This document shows, one piece after another, positions 27,652-36,908 of a stretch of 64,000 nt of DNA. Positions within the stretch are counted from its first letter, which is position 1, and each line of letters starts with the position of its first letter. The position numbers were made by a program, and so were the translations under genes. Origin of the DNA: an uncultured Pseudoteredinibacter sp. (GTDB lineage Bacteria; Pseudomonadota; Gammaproteobacteria; Pseudomonadales; Cellvibrionaceae); assembly GCF_947502065.1 (NCBI RefSeq), contig NZ_CANMYE010000001.1, positions 62,001 through 126,000 on the forward strand, given 5' to 3'. The notes beneath the pieces are model-generated. The model was given only the letters and a program-made list of their open reading frames with translations, was not told where the DNA came from and did not search any database.

Positions 27652-28485
27652 TTAAGAAGCGCCTTGGGCGGTTTCCCAGCGCTCTAATTGCTCCTGGGTA
27701 TCTCTGTCCCAAGGGTGGAAGCCATCGCGGTAGTATTCTTTCCACATTGGGTAGATCAGTCTCAAAATTCCTTTCTTACCAAACAAAAAGCCCATGCCTT
27801 GCCACCAAACCTTCGGCTTCCAAAGCTGACCATCGCGTTTGAGCATATGAACTAGGTGAACGAAGATATCCATCAACAAGAAGAAGGTGGCTCGTTTCAG
27901 GCTTTTCTTGCGTGTCTTCTCGTCACCACCCACAGCGCGGAAAACGTCGAAGGCAACGGCCTTATGTTCCATTTCTTCAACCGCATGCCAATCCCAGAGC
28001 GCACGCATCGTTGGGTCGGCTTCTTGGGCCATCGTACTTTCTGGATCCAATGCCCACTCGGCCATAATGGCAGTGATATGTTCCAAAGCAGCGGTAATGG
28101 ATAGATGCTCTAAAGGGGTATACATCTTCTGGCTAAGAGCTAGCTTCTTTTTAAGGCGGTTTTCCATATATTCCAGGTCGTAGCCGCGCTGATTGCAAAG
28201 GCTTTGGTTGTAGCGCTCATGCTCACGGCGATGCACGTTTTCTTGACCACAAAATCCTTTGATCTCTTGCTGTAACTTAGGGTCAGTAATTTCACCGGCA
28301 AAGTGGCGCACACTGTCGATAAAAAACTTCTCGCCCAAAGGGAAGGTAATCGACATGGCATTGAACCATGCGGTTTTGAATGGGTGATCGCCATACCAAT
28401 CACGGCTTAAGCATTCGGCAATTTCATGCTCGCGATTGCGAGGGTGAATATCGACATATTCCGGGGTGTGGGATTGCTGGCTCAT
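27652..28485 (-). CDS. PF10118-type metal-dependent hydrolase-like protein
   Basis: About 277 residues beginning MSQQSHTPEYVDIHPRNREHE. Family features are FPLGEKFFIDSVRHF, FCGQENVHRREH, LEHITAIMAEW and DWHAVEEMEHKAVAFDVF, the last two giving ExxH-type di-iron-like ligands. PF10118 is annotated as metal-dependent hydrolase, but the fold resembles ferritin-like di-iron proteins. The reading frame extends upstream to 28644 but overlaps the divergent regulator; ATG 28485 fits the family. Divergent from an AraC regulator that may control it. Confidence 0.82.
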   Translation of the reverse strand: MSQQSHTPEYVDIHPRNREHEIAECLSRDWYGDHPFKTAWFNAMSITFPLGEKFFIDSVRHFAGEITDPKLQQEIKGFCGQENVHRREHERYNQSLCNQRGYDLEYMENRLKKKLALSQKMYTPLEHLSITAALEHITAIMAEWALDPESTMAQEADPTMRALWDWHAVEEMEHKAVAFDVFRAVGGDEKTRKKSLKRATFFLLMDIFVHLVHMLKRDGQLWKPKVWWQGMGFLFGKKGILRLIYPMWKEYYRDGFHPWDRDTQEQLERWETAQGAS

Positions 28486-28623
28486 AGGTATATCTCGGCT
28501 ATATCTATCGTATTTATGATGTTTGAGTGAATTATAGGCAGCTAAATTGATTTGAGTGGGGTTGTATTCGATCAAATAGGGGGTTAAATTCGATTGATCT
28601 ATTGCACGTCGAGGAGTCAAGCC
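28486..28623. promoter_or_regulatory. Divergent promoter region PF10118 gene / AraC regulator
   Basis: The 138-bp spacer contains near-repeats ATTCGATCAAAT (28566-28577) and AATTCGATTGATC (28588-28600). They may be operator half-sites for the adjacent AraC regulator. This is a guess by eye. Confidence 0.35.
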
Positions 28624-29592
28624 TTGTTTAACGATGTAGAACAAAATTTTATCCAGGCGATGATGGACCTGGGTTTAAATTTGCAACTCTTGGGGCAAAA
28701 CCGAAGTTTAGCGGCGGGGGGGCTCGGCGAGGATGAAATCCGCGAGCAGATTATTCAACAGGCATTGGAGGCTTCAGATATTGCCAGTATCGGTTTGGAG
28801 GTTGGGCATCGCATCTCTTTAGATCGCTTGGGGGTGTTTGGCTATGCCTTGATGAATAGTGTGAATGTTGATGCCGCTTTAAAATTATTGCTGCAGTATC
28901 AACGCGCTCTAATGCCCCATGTTTCCCTTTCTTTACTGCCTGCTGGGGAAGATTTTGCACTGGTTTGCCATGCAAAGCACCTAAGTGCAAAACATGAACG
29001 TTTTACGGTTGAATCTTTATTTGTCATCGTGCGCAACTGTGTTGAAAGCTTATTCCCACATGCCTCAGAGCAGCAGCTTTATCGTTTTGATTACCCTGAG
29101 CCTTCATATGGCAATCGATATCGGGAGCTATTAGGTGATCAAGTGAGCTTTGCGGAAGCTCAAAACGCCATCATTATCCCCGCTGATATGCTGCAACGTG
29201 AAATTGCCCAGGCTGATCCGATTAGTGAAGCGCTTTATCGTCAGCAGTGTGACGAGCTTTCAAAAAAACTGGGGCGAGCATCACAATTATCAAGCCGAGT
29301 TCAACAAATTTTATTGCGTAATCGTGGTCAGTTCTTATCGGCTGTTGAGGTGGCGACAAAACTCAATATGAGCGAAAGCAGTTTACGCAGAAAGCTACGC
29401 CTAGAGGGGAACAGTTTTCAACAGTTACTGGATCAAATTCGTCTGCACTTGGCGCAGCAGTATCTAAAGAACACTCAGTTGAGTATCGCCGAAGTAGGGC
29501 GCTTAATTGGTTATGATGATGTGGCTAACTTTAGAAAAGCCTTTAAACGCTGGAGCGGAGAGTTACCATCAAAATGGCGACAGCAGTCATAA
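28624..29592 (+). CDS. AraC-family regulator with TTG start
   Basis: About 322 residues. N-terminal PF12625-like domain, C-terminal HTH pair with EVATKLNMSESSLRRKLRLEG and VGRLIGYDDVANFRKAFKRW. TTG at 28624 is selected because GAGGAG lies 7 bp upstream; the frame is open to 28594. It is divergent from the PF10118 gene, the likely target, and convergent with the haem receptor gene. Confidence 0.86.
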   Translation: MFNDVEQNFIQAMMDLGLNLQLLGQNRSLAAGGLGEDEIREQIIQQALEASDIASIGLEVGHRISLDRLGVFGYALMNSVNVDAALKLLLQYQRALMPHVSLSLLPAGEDFALVCHAKHLSAKHERFTVESLFVIVRNCVESLFPHASEQQLYRFDYPEPSYGNRYRELLGDQVSFAEAQNAIIIPADMLQREIAQADPISEALYRQQCDELSKKLGRASQLSSRVQQILLRNRGQFLSAVEVATKLNMSESSLRRKLRLEGNSFQQLLDQIRLHLAQQYLKNTQLSIAEVGRLIGYDDVANFRKAFKRWSGELPSKWRQQS

Positions 29593-29619
29593 AAAAGCCC
29601 AGAGTAAATGCTCTGGGCT
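29591..29619 (-). terminator. Terminator of haem receptor gene
   Basis: AGCCCAGAG/CTCTGGGCT stem with 6-nt loop. On the minus strand it is followed by a T-run (A-run at 29591-29596 on plus). It overlaps the stop of the AraC gene. Confidence 0.85.
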
Positions 29620-29647
29620 GAATGCCTATAGGCTGTTTGAGGAGAAC

Positions 29648-31819
29648 TTAAAAACGATAATTAACGCTTGCAGCTACAGTGCGGCCAGGCTCGGTAAACA
29701 AACTATCATTTGAGCCGTGATCGACACTGAGGCGGCTGCCAAAGTGGATGTATTCTTTATCAAGCAAATTGTTTAGCACTAGGTTTATGCTGAGTTGATC
29801 GTTGACTTTGTATTCAGACAGCAAATCAACGGTAACGTAGCCATCACTTTTGTTTTCGCCTTCGTTTACTTTACTCATGGACTTCGTCCAGTTGGCGATA
29901 AGTTCAACATTCCAAACCATGGCTTCATAACTTAGGCCAGCATTGCCTGAAAGCGGGCTAATGCTACGAATGTAATCGCCGGTAGTATCATCTTTGCCGT
30001 CTTGGTAGGCAGCGTTAAAGAAAGTACTTAGGCCATTTTCAAAGTAGTACGTTAAGCCTAGTTCAGCGCCTTTGATGGTAACCGAATCAATATTTTGGTA
30101 CTGGAAGATATTCACTGGACGGCCGAAGATGATTTGAGTTTCTAGCAGCTCAGTGGTGATAAAGTTATCGTATTTGTTGTAAAAAACAGCCGCGCTAAAG
30201 GCAAGGCGATCGAGCTTGCCGCGTAAACCGATTTCATAAGAGTCACTTTCTTCTGGATCAAGATCTTCACTAGGAATAACGCGATAGCCAGCAAAGGTAT
30301 TGTCCTGCTCGATATAGGCAAGATCGTAAGGTGGCACTTTAAAGCCTTGGCCATATTGAGCGAATAGAGAGAGATCGTCCGTTAGCTTATACAAGGCACC
30401 GATGTTAAAGGAGACCGCGCTATCATCGATAGACTTGTAAGGCGTGCCATCCGTTTTCAGGGAACCATTGGCGTCAAGGTCGTAGCGATCGTAACGCAAG
30501 CCAGGTGTAACGGTTAGGGCACCATCTAAAAACTTGATTTGATCGTTTAGGTACAAGCCTTGACGCTTAGTGGTATTTTCAGGGAACTTGTCAGAGGTAG
30601 TATCCGTAATGGTTTCCTGCTGAGTCGTTTTGCTGGTGGCGATACGGTAATCGTTCACCGTGCGTCGGCTATCGGTTTCTTCAATATCTAAGCCGTAACC
30701 GAACAAATGATCCAAGCCACCCCAGTTTGCTTTTTTACTGATTTGGGTAATAAAGCCTTTGGTTTTTTGCTCGTAAACACCGGTGCGATACATATCGCGC
30801 AATTCCAATACGCCAAACATCGGAGCATTGATGTCTAATGCTCCAAACTGTTTTTCAGTTTGCTCTGAGTCATTTTGATAAATAAAGGTATCAAGGCTGT
30901 CATAAAAGGCGCCATCTTCGGCGTGGTAAGCCAATCTAAACGCTTGGGTTTCTTGCTCTTCAGTACCGTTTTCATCGGTAACTTGGTAGCCAAATTGAGC
31001 AAGCCCGCGAAAGGGTTGCAGTAAACCGGTCGCACGACTGCTGCTGTTTTCTTGTTCCCATAAGTCTGCAGAAAAGCTGATGTAATCGCTGTCATTCAGT
31101 GGCACTTTGAGCTTGTATAGCAAGCTTGCGGATTCAACATCCTGCTTTGGTAGCGTTTCGTCAAAGTTCTGATTAGATTCGCCATCGCGTTTTGCAACAT
31201 TTAAAAAATGCTCAATTTCGCCGGTCATCGCTGCCAGTGTTACCGCGAGATTACTTTCTTTACCATCTTGCTTGTAGCCCGCTTTTACATTGCCAGCAAA
31301 CTCTTCGCCTTCATCCAGAACATCAGAGGCATCTTTGGTGGTAAAAACAACGATGCCGCCTAAGGCATCAGCGCCATACAGCGATGAAGCGGCGCCTTTA
31401 GCCACTTCGACTCGCTTTAGGGTACCAGTATCAATAAAACCACGACCAACGATATCGTTGGCGCCGTCAGCACCGTAGCCTTCGTTCATACGCATACCGT
31501 CTTTGATCATCAAAATGCGATCGGAGCCCATACCTCGGACGACGATATTTTGAGCGCCACCGCGATTGCCTGTGACATTCACACTGGGGTCATAGCGGAA
31601 TAGATCACGCATGTTACTAACCAGCTGCTTATCAATATCGTGGGAGGTAACGACTGAGATGCTTCCGGCAACATCCTTTAGCTTTTGCTCGATGCGGGTG
31701 CCACTGACCACGATTTCTTCCAGATCATTGTGGGCCGCAGTCGTTGTTGTGGCTTCTTCAGCATAGCTGATGGCACTAATGGCGGTGCTAAGTGCGCTAA
31801 CTATAAAAATATTCTTCAT
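29648..31819 (-). CDS. TonB-dependent haem/haemoglobin-type receptor (HmuR-like)
   Basis: A 723-residue receptor with signal peptide MKNIFIVSALSTAISAISYA. TonB box-like LEEIVVSGTR, plug motif VRGMGSDRILMIKDGMRMN and VEVAKGAASSLYGADALGGIVVF match the TonB haemoglobin/transferrin/lactoferrin receptor group. In the barrel, FKVPPYDL followed about 20 residues later by SEDLDPE recalls the FRAP/NPDL region of haem receptors. Ends in SVNYRF. It is divergent from ExbB-like, DUF2149 and CobN-like genes, with Fur-box-like sites between. Haem import is therefore the leading assignment. Confidence 0.88.
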   Translation of the reverse strand: MKNIFIVSALSTAISAISYAEEATTTTAAHNDLEEIVVSGTRIEQKLKDVAGSISVVTSHDIDKQLVSNMRDLFRYDPSVNVTGNRGGAQNIVVRGMGSDRILMIKDGMRMNEGYGADGANDIVGRGFIDTGTLKRVEVAKGAASSLYGADALGGIVVFTTKDASDVLDEGEEFAGNVKAGYKQDGKESNLAVTLAAMTGEIEHFLNVAKRDGESNQNFDETLPKQDVESASLLYKLKVPLNDSDYISFSADLWEQENSSSRATGLLQPFRGLAQFGYQVTDENGTEEQETQAFRLAYHAEDGAFYDSLDTFIYQNDSEQTEKQFGALDINAPMFGVLELRDMYRTGVYEQKTKGFITQISKKANWGGLDHLFGYGLDIEETDSRRTVNDYRIATSKTTQQETITDTTSDKFPENTTKRQGLYLNDQIKFLDGALTVTPGLRYDRYDLDANGSLKTDGTPYKSIDDSAVSFNIGALYKLTDDLSLFAQYGQGFKVPPYDLAYIEQDNTFAGYRVIPSEDLDPEESDSYEIGLRGKLDRLAFSAAVFYNKYDNFITTELLETQIIFGRPVNIFQYQNIDSVTIKGAELGLTYYFENGLSTFFNAAYQDGKDDTTGDYIRSISPLSGNAGLSYEAMVWNVELIANWTKSMSKVNEGENKSDGYVTVDLLSEYKVNDQLSINLVLNNLLDKEYIHFGSRLSVDHGSNDSLFTEPGRTVAASVNYRF

Positions 31820-31853
31820 TTAATTGACCTAACCATGTGTAAATGCGTATGGG

Positions 31854-31866
31854 AACGATTATCATT
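31854..31866 (-). promoter_or_regulatory. Probable Fur box before haem receptor
   Basis: On the minus strand the site reads AATGATAATCGTT, one mismatch from AATGATAATCATT. It lies about 35 bp before the receptor start. Confidence 0.65.
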
Positions 31867-31907
31867 TTGATGCGCATATTACGGATTATTAAGTTAATAT
31901 CAATAGT

Positions 31908-31926
31908 AATGTTGATAATCATTAGC
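31908..31926 (+). promoter_or_regulatory. Probable Fur box between divergent haem genes
   Basis: AATGTTGATAATCATTAGC matches about 15 of 19 positions of the Fur consensus GATAATGATAATCATTATC. It lies about 60 bp before the ExbB-like start. Confidence 0.7.
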
Positions 31927-31986
31927 AATTAATATACGGTTCGCCGCAAAATCAGAATTAGCTTGATATACCTCAATGGAGTTCAC

Positions 31987-32550
31987 ATGTTTTCGATCCA
32001 GTCCTTGGAGCAGTTGATGTACACGGTGGCCGATATGTTATTGGCACCGACATTGATCCTAATTTCCCTGCTATTTGTATACGCCATCGTGGCGCTGGGC
32101 CGCTTTGCTGCGCTCTACCTTTTACGCAAAAAGGGCGCGTTATCCTATCAGCGGGCTATCTCTGAAAAGGGGCGTCAATATGTCCAGGGCTATCAGGTAC
32201 ACAACTACTTTGTTGCCAATCCCCAAGCTTCGAATGATGAGCTAGAGGTCTATGCCTTAAAGCGCTTGGAGAATCTACGAATTGTGACCCGCGTCGCCCC
32301 GATGCTGGGTTTGATTGCCACCATGATTCCTATGGGGCCGGCTTTGCGCTCGTTAGCCGATGGCAATATTCAAGGCATTAGTGAAAACCTGATGATTGCC
32401 TTTGCCGCTGTGATCTGGGCTTTGGTAACTGCTTCGCTTACCTATTGGCCGGCCTCGGTTAAAAAACGCTGGTTTGCCAGCGAGCTGATTAATATCGCGA
32501 AGCTGCAAGATAAAACTCCCGGCGACGAGTCTGTAGCGGGGGCCTCGTGA
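31987..32550 (+). CDS. MotA/TolQ/ExbB-type proton channel protein (HmuU-like)
   Basis: About 187 residues with an N-terminal TM (about 15-38), and two further TM segments around residues 100-125 and 135-160 in the typical ExbB/TolQ pattern: RVAPMLGLIATMIPMGPALRSLADG, then NLMIAFAAVIWALVTASLTYW. ATG 31987 has GGAG 5 bp upstream. The next gene overlaps as TGATGA. In Bacteroidota hmu operons HmuU has this fold and is paired with DUF2149 HmuV. Probably energises transport or a periplasmic process using proton motive force. Confidence 0.87.
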   Translation: MFSIQSLEQLMYTVADMLLAPTLILISLLFVYAIVALGRFAALYLLRKKGALSYQRAISEKGRQYVQGYQVHNYFVANPQASNDELEVYALKRLENLRIVTRVAPMLGLIATMIPMGPALRSLADGNIQGISENLMIAFAAVIWALVTASLTYWPASVKKRWFASELINIAKLQDKTPGDESVAGAS

Positions 32551-32864
32551 TGAAGTTTCTTGATGAAGATGAAGAGTTGAACCCCATTATCTCCGCGGTA
32601 AATCTTGTGGATGTTTTTCTAGTCATTATCGCCGCTTTAATGATCGCCCTGGCGCAAAATCCTCTCAATGTATTTTCTGAAGAGGATGTCACGGTGATCA
32701 AAAACGAAGGCAAGCCCAATATGGAAATCATTGTTAAAAAGGGCAAAACCGTTACTCAGTATAAGTCCACTGGTGAAATTGGTGGTGGCGAGGGCGCCCG
32801 CGCTGGCGTGGCCTACAAAATGGCGGATGGCTCCATTGTCTATGTGCCCGAAGGCGACGAATAA
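32550..32864 (+). CDS. DUF2149 protein (HmuV-like)
   Basis: About 104 residues: short cytosolic head with ELNPIISAVNLVDVF, one TM segment (LVIIAALMIALA), and a periplasmic tail ending in GGGEGARAGVAYKMADGSIVYVP. The NLVDVFLVIIAALM pattern recalls ExbD/TolR N-termini and the DUF2149 family. Start ATG 32550 overlaps the stop of the upstream gene by 1 nt. It probably partners with the ExbB-like protein. Confidence 0.85.
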   Translation: MKFLDEDEELNPIISAVNLVDVFLVIIAALMIALAQNPLNVFSEEDVTVIKNEGKPNMEIIVKKGKTVTQYKSTGEIGGGEGARAGVAYKMADGSIVYVPEGDE

Positions 32865-32900
32865 ATCTATTCAATAAAATTAGTAATAACAGGAACTATC

Positions 32901-35900
32901 GTGCATTTATTACGAGTTATTGTAGCGCTATCCTTGATCTTGCTATCGCAGTTGGCATTAGCCAATGATCTTGATAAGAAGCCAAAAGTTTTACTTATTC
33001 AATCCAGTCATACCGCACAAGCTAAAATCTCCATGCTGGAGAGCGCAGCTGAGGGTGTCAGTTTTGAGCTGATTTCACCGAAGACCAAAGGCCTGGATGA
33101 TGCGGCCTTTGAAGAGCTGTGGCAATCTGCCGATTTGCTACTGCTTGATGGTATTAACCCCGCACTGTTTAAATTTATGTTTTATAAACGTGCGCCACTT
33201 GTTAAAAAGTACCCCAATATCAAGGTTATCGGCATTGGCGATGTACCTAATTCGCCTTTGAATAACGGTGCTAGTAAAGAACAAGTTCGCTTGGTTAACG
33301 ATTACTTCCTAAATGGAGGTAAACGCAATTACAGCAATATGATGCGTTATATCGATGCTAGTATCTTTGGTGCTGATGTGAGCAATATTGCAGATCCTAT
33401 AAAAGTTCCAAAATCCGGGCTGTATCATCCAGACCTAGATGGCTTACTTAGCGACAATGAAGCGAATTTTTTCAGCTGGCTAGATGAAAAGCCAGGTGCA
33501 GCAATTGGCATCGCTATGCATCGATCAGTTGTCGATTATGAGCAGACCCAAGTGGTCGATGCCATGATTCGAGGTATTGAAGCTAAAGGCATGAAGGCTT
33601 TTGGATTCTTTCACGAGGGCGAGGATTTGCCACTCGATTATGTCGATTTATTAATTGATGACCAAGAGCAAACCAGAGTCTCGGCGATTATCTACTATCG
33701 TGCTTTGCACTATATCGAAAAACGTAAGGCTGAATTTGCCCGCCTGAACGTTCCAGTATTGCATGCCTTAAATTACCAAGACGGTGATGAAAAGCACTTT
33801 GACGAAAATCACACGGGCATTTCTGCCAATATGACCCCATTCTTTTTGGTTATGCCGGAGAGTGCAGGTGTGATCGATTCTATCGTGCTTACCGCTAAGG
33901 ATGAGGCGGGCAATAAGGTAGTGATGGCAAAGCAGATGACAGCCCTAATTGAGCGTGCAGTGAATCACGCGGCTCTATCAGCAATGCCAAATCCGGAAAA
34001 AAAGCTGGCCGCCTTTATTTGGAACTACCCTCCAGGGGAGAAAAACATCGGTGCCGCCTTCTTGGATGTGCCAGGCAGCTTGGAGAATATTGCCAAAACC
34101 CTAAAGGCAGAAGGATACCAAGTATCTGAAAAAGACGAAGCCTATTTTATTGAGGGGGCGGGCAAGCTATTGCGCCTTTTCTATCGAGATGAAGATCCGT
34201 TAGGTTATATCGAAGACGGTATCGCTGATCTTTTACCGCTGGCAAGCTACGAGGAATGGTTCGCAGAACTGCCAGCAGCCGAGCAAGCACAGATAAATGA
34301 GCGCTGGGGACAGCCGGCTGATCACTTTATGGTGGCAGAGCATGAAGGTGTGAAGGGTTTTGTTATACCGCGCTTGGATCTTGGCAATTTAATTGTTTTG
34401 CCCCAAGGTTCTCGCTCAAATGACATTGGCGATAAAAGTGGCCTTTATCACAGCATGAAGACTCCTGTGAACCATTACTATCTGGCCTTGTATTTATATG
34501 CCCGTCATACTTTTAAGGCCAATGCACTACTGCATATCGGTACTCACGGTTCGCAAGAGTGGCTTACCGGCAAAGAGCGTGGTTTAAGTGTGCATGATGC
34601 GCCAAACTTAAACGTCGGTAACCTGCCAGTATTTTACCCTTATATTATCGATAATGTAGGCGAGGCCATGCAGGCAAAACGTCGTGGCCGTGCCACTATG
34701 ATCAGCCACTTAACGCCAGGCTTTGCAAAAGCAGGCCTATATCGTGAAGTAGCCGAGCTTGCCGATCTGCTGGCCAACTATAGCCAGCTAGACGAAGGTC
34801 AAACCAAAGAAGAAACCAAAGCCAACATATTGGCCTTGGTGGCAAGTAATAATATCGCTAAAGATCTAAAACTTAGCGAGGAAGACTTAAACAATGCTTT
34901 CGATGATCAGATAGCGGCAATTCAAGATCACCTAACGAAGCTCAGTAAGTTGGCGCAACCCTTGGGTGTGCATACCTTTGGTGTGCTGCCGGAGCAAGCC
35001 CATCTTATTAGCACTATTTTACAAATGTTGGGGAAAGAGTTCGATCAACTGGCGGCTGAGTATGAGTCGTCCCAGGGCTGGTCGGTAGCCGCTGCTGAGC
35101 AATTCGACGAGAATGGCAGTGTACGTTTGGAGGCTATTACAGGCTTTCAAATTCTAAGCCGTATATTGCTCGATGGGCAGAATCTGGATTTGCCGGAAGC
35201 CTTCGAGCCTTTCATTAGTGATGCCAAGACGCACTGGAAAAACTTCCATGACATTGCCGAGTTAGAATCTCTGGTGAATGCGCTGCAGGGGCAATACATT
35301 CCAGTGGGTAATGGCGGTGACCCGATTCGAAACCCGAAAGCGGTGCCAACCGGCAAAAACTTGATTGGTTTTAACCCAGCAAAAGTACCTTCAAAAGAGG
35401 CTTTTGAATCGGGTGTGAAAGTTATCGAGCAAACGATTGCGGATTACCGCAATAAGCACGGCCGTTACCCGGATAAGCTGGCCTTCTCACTATGGAGCTT
35501 GGAAACCATGCGTCACCATGGCGCCTTGGAAGCTCAAGTGCTGCATGCCATGGGGGTAAAGCCAGTTTGGAATCGCCAGGGCAATATCACCGGTACCGAG
35601 ATTATTCCTTATGCTGAGCTAGGGCGTCCAAGAGTTGATGTGGTGATTTCGGCTACAGGTTTATACCGCGATGCATTTCCCAATGTGATGCAGTGGATGG
35701 CTGATGCGATCGACAAAGTGGCAAAGCTGAAAGAAGAAGGCAACTCTATTTATAAAAATGCCCAAGCCCTAAAAAGTGAGCTGCTAGAAGCAGGCAAAGA
35801 TGAGGCCGAAGCTGACTACCTTTCCAGTATTCGAATTTTCTCTAATGAAAGCGGCAATTATGGTACGGGCCTAGCGGCAGGCAGTTTGGCGTCCGATACA

Positions 35901-36830
35901 TGGGAGTCAGACAGCAAACTGGCCGATCTTTATCTAAAACGTATGGGTTATATGTTTGGTAAGGACGAAAGTCGCTGGAGCGATAGTGTTGATAGCGATA
36001 TCTACTCTAAGGTTTTATCTGGCACCGATGCGGTAGTATTTTCACGCTCATCTAATCTTTATGCCTTGTTAACCAATGATGATCCATTCCAATATTTTGG
36101 TGGTATTGCCCTGGCAGTACGTAATATTGATGGCGCTACGCCTGATATGTATGTGAGTAACTTGCGACGCAAAGATGATGTACGTTCTGAATCCATGGAA
36201 GATTTCCTAAATCAAGAGCTGCGCAGCCGTTACTTCCATCCGCGTTGGATTCAGGCCATGCAAGATGAAGGCTATGCCGGTGCTACGGCCATTCTTGATC
36301 GTATGAATAATTTCTGGGGTTGGGAGGTCATGACGCCTGAAAACATTCGTGATGATCAATGGCAAGAGTTCTTCGAAATCTATGTTGATGATAAATACGA
36401 TATGGATATGCGAGAGTTCTTCGAAAATGCCAACCCAGAAGCCTTGGCCCATATGTTGCAATTAATGCTGGAAGCCAATCGCAAGGAATACTGGAAGGCA
36501 GATGCGGCCACTCTAGAGCAGATGATTAAAACCTACGAGGAGCTTGCGACGGCACACGATATTTATACAGACAATGAAAAGTTTGTGGAATATGTCAATC
36601 AGCAGGCGGTGGGTTTTGGTTTGGCGCCACTTCCAGTTAGCGTAAATCCCGCTGTGGCACCACCCCAACCTACAGTATCGGGCCAAAAGCTGGAGAAGCA
36701 AGAAAGCCAAAGCCGCGAAATGGATAACAGTAAAATCTATTGGATTGCTTTCGGGGCCTTTTTATTGTTCGTATTGGGCATGTTCTATGAGCTGTTTGCA
36801 AGACCGGCTCGTCAGAACATTACAATGTAG
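32901..36830 (+). CDS. CobN-like chelatase, exported and membrane-anchored (HmuS-like)
   Basis: A 1309-residue protein of the CobN/BchH superfamily. Unlike cytosolic CobN it has a signal peptide (about residues 1-22, LSQLALAND) and a C-terminal TM anchor (YWIAFGAFLLFVLGMFYELFARP), so the body faces the periplasm. CobN-type blocks include LLHIGTHGSQEWLTGKE, GNLPVFYPYIIDNVGEAMQAKRRG, LWSLETMRHHGALEAQVLHAMG and IRIFSNESGNYGTG. Start is GTG with AGGA upstream. In hmu loci HmuS has been linked to iron removal from haem. That role is inferred here. Confidence 0.88.
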   Translation: MHLLRVIVALSLILLSQLALANDLDKKPKVLLIQSSHTAQAKISMLESAAEGVSFELISPKTKGLDDAAFEELWQSADLLLLDGINPALFKFMFYKRAPLVKKYPNIKVIGIGDVPNSPLNNGASKEQVRLVNDYFLNGGKRNYSNMMRYIDASIFGADVSNIADPIKVPKSGLYHPDLDGLLSDNEANFFSWLDEKPGAAIGIAMHRSVVDYEQTQVVDAMIRGIEAKGMKAFGFFHEGEDLPLDYVDLLIDDQEQTRVSAIIYYRALHYIEKRKAEFARLNVPVLHALNYQDGDEKHFDENHTGISANMTPFFLVMPESAGVIDSIVLTAKDEAGNKVVMAKQMTALIERAVNHAALSAMPNPEKKLAAFIWNYPPGEKNIGAAFLDVPGSLENIAKTLKAEGYQVSEKDEAYFIEGAGKLLRLFYRDEDPLGYIEDGIADLLPLASYEEWFAELPAAEQAQINERWGQPADHFMVAEHEGVKGFVIPRLDLGNLIVLPQGSRSNDIGDKSGLYHSMKTPVNHYYLALYLYARHTFKANALLHIGTHGSQEWLTGKERGLSVHDAPNLNVGNLPVFYPYIIDNVGEAMQAKRRGRATMISHLTPGFAKAGLYREVAELADLLANYSQLDEGQTKEETKANILALVASNNIAKDLKLSEEDLNNAFDDQIAAIQDHLTKLSKLAQPLGVHTFGVLPEQAHLISTILQMLGKEFDQLAAEYESSQGWSVAAAEQFDENGSVRLEAITGFQILSRILLDGQNLDLPEAFEPFISDAKTHWKNFHDIAELESLVNALQGQYIPVGNGGDPIRNPKAVPTGKNLIGFNPAKVPSKEAFESGVKVIEQTIADYRNKHGRYPDKLAFSLWSLETMRHHGALEAQVLHAMGVKPVWNRQGNITGTEIIPYAELGRPRVDVVISATGLYRDAFPNVMQWMADAIDKVAKLKEEGNSIYKNAQALKSELLEAGKDEAEADYLSSIRIFSNESGNYGTGLAAGSLASDTWESDSKLADLYLKRMGYMFGKDESRWSDSVDSDIYSKVLSGTDAVVFSRSSNLYALLTNDDPFQYFGGIALAVRNIDGATPDMYVSNLRRKDDVRSESMEDFLNQELRSRYFHPRWIQAMQDEGYAGATAILDRMNNFWGWEVMTPENIRDDQWQEFFEIYVDDKYDMDMREFFENANPEALAHMLQLMLEANRKEYWKADAATLEQMIKTYEELATAHDIYTDNEKFVEYVNQQAVGFGLAPLPVSVNPAVAPPQPTVSGQKLEKQESQSREMDNSKIYWIAFGAFLLFVLGMFYELFARPARQNITM

Positions 36831-36842
36831 CCTTTAAAATAG

Positions 36843-36877
36843 GCTGGCATTTCATGTTATGGAATGCCAGCTTTCTT
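36843..36877 (+). terminator. Terminator after CobN-like gene
   Basis: GCTGGCATT pairs with AATGCCAGC and is followed by TTTCTT. It lies 13 bp after the stop codon. Confidence 0.75.
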
Positions 36878-36908
36878 AAACAGTTTCAATACTAATAAAA
36901 AAAACGTA

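Noticed and set aside
28486..28644. N-terminal extension of the PF10118 protein
   Set aside because: The added 53 residues resemble no family and would overlap the divergent regulator start; ATG 28485 fits homologues.
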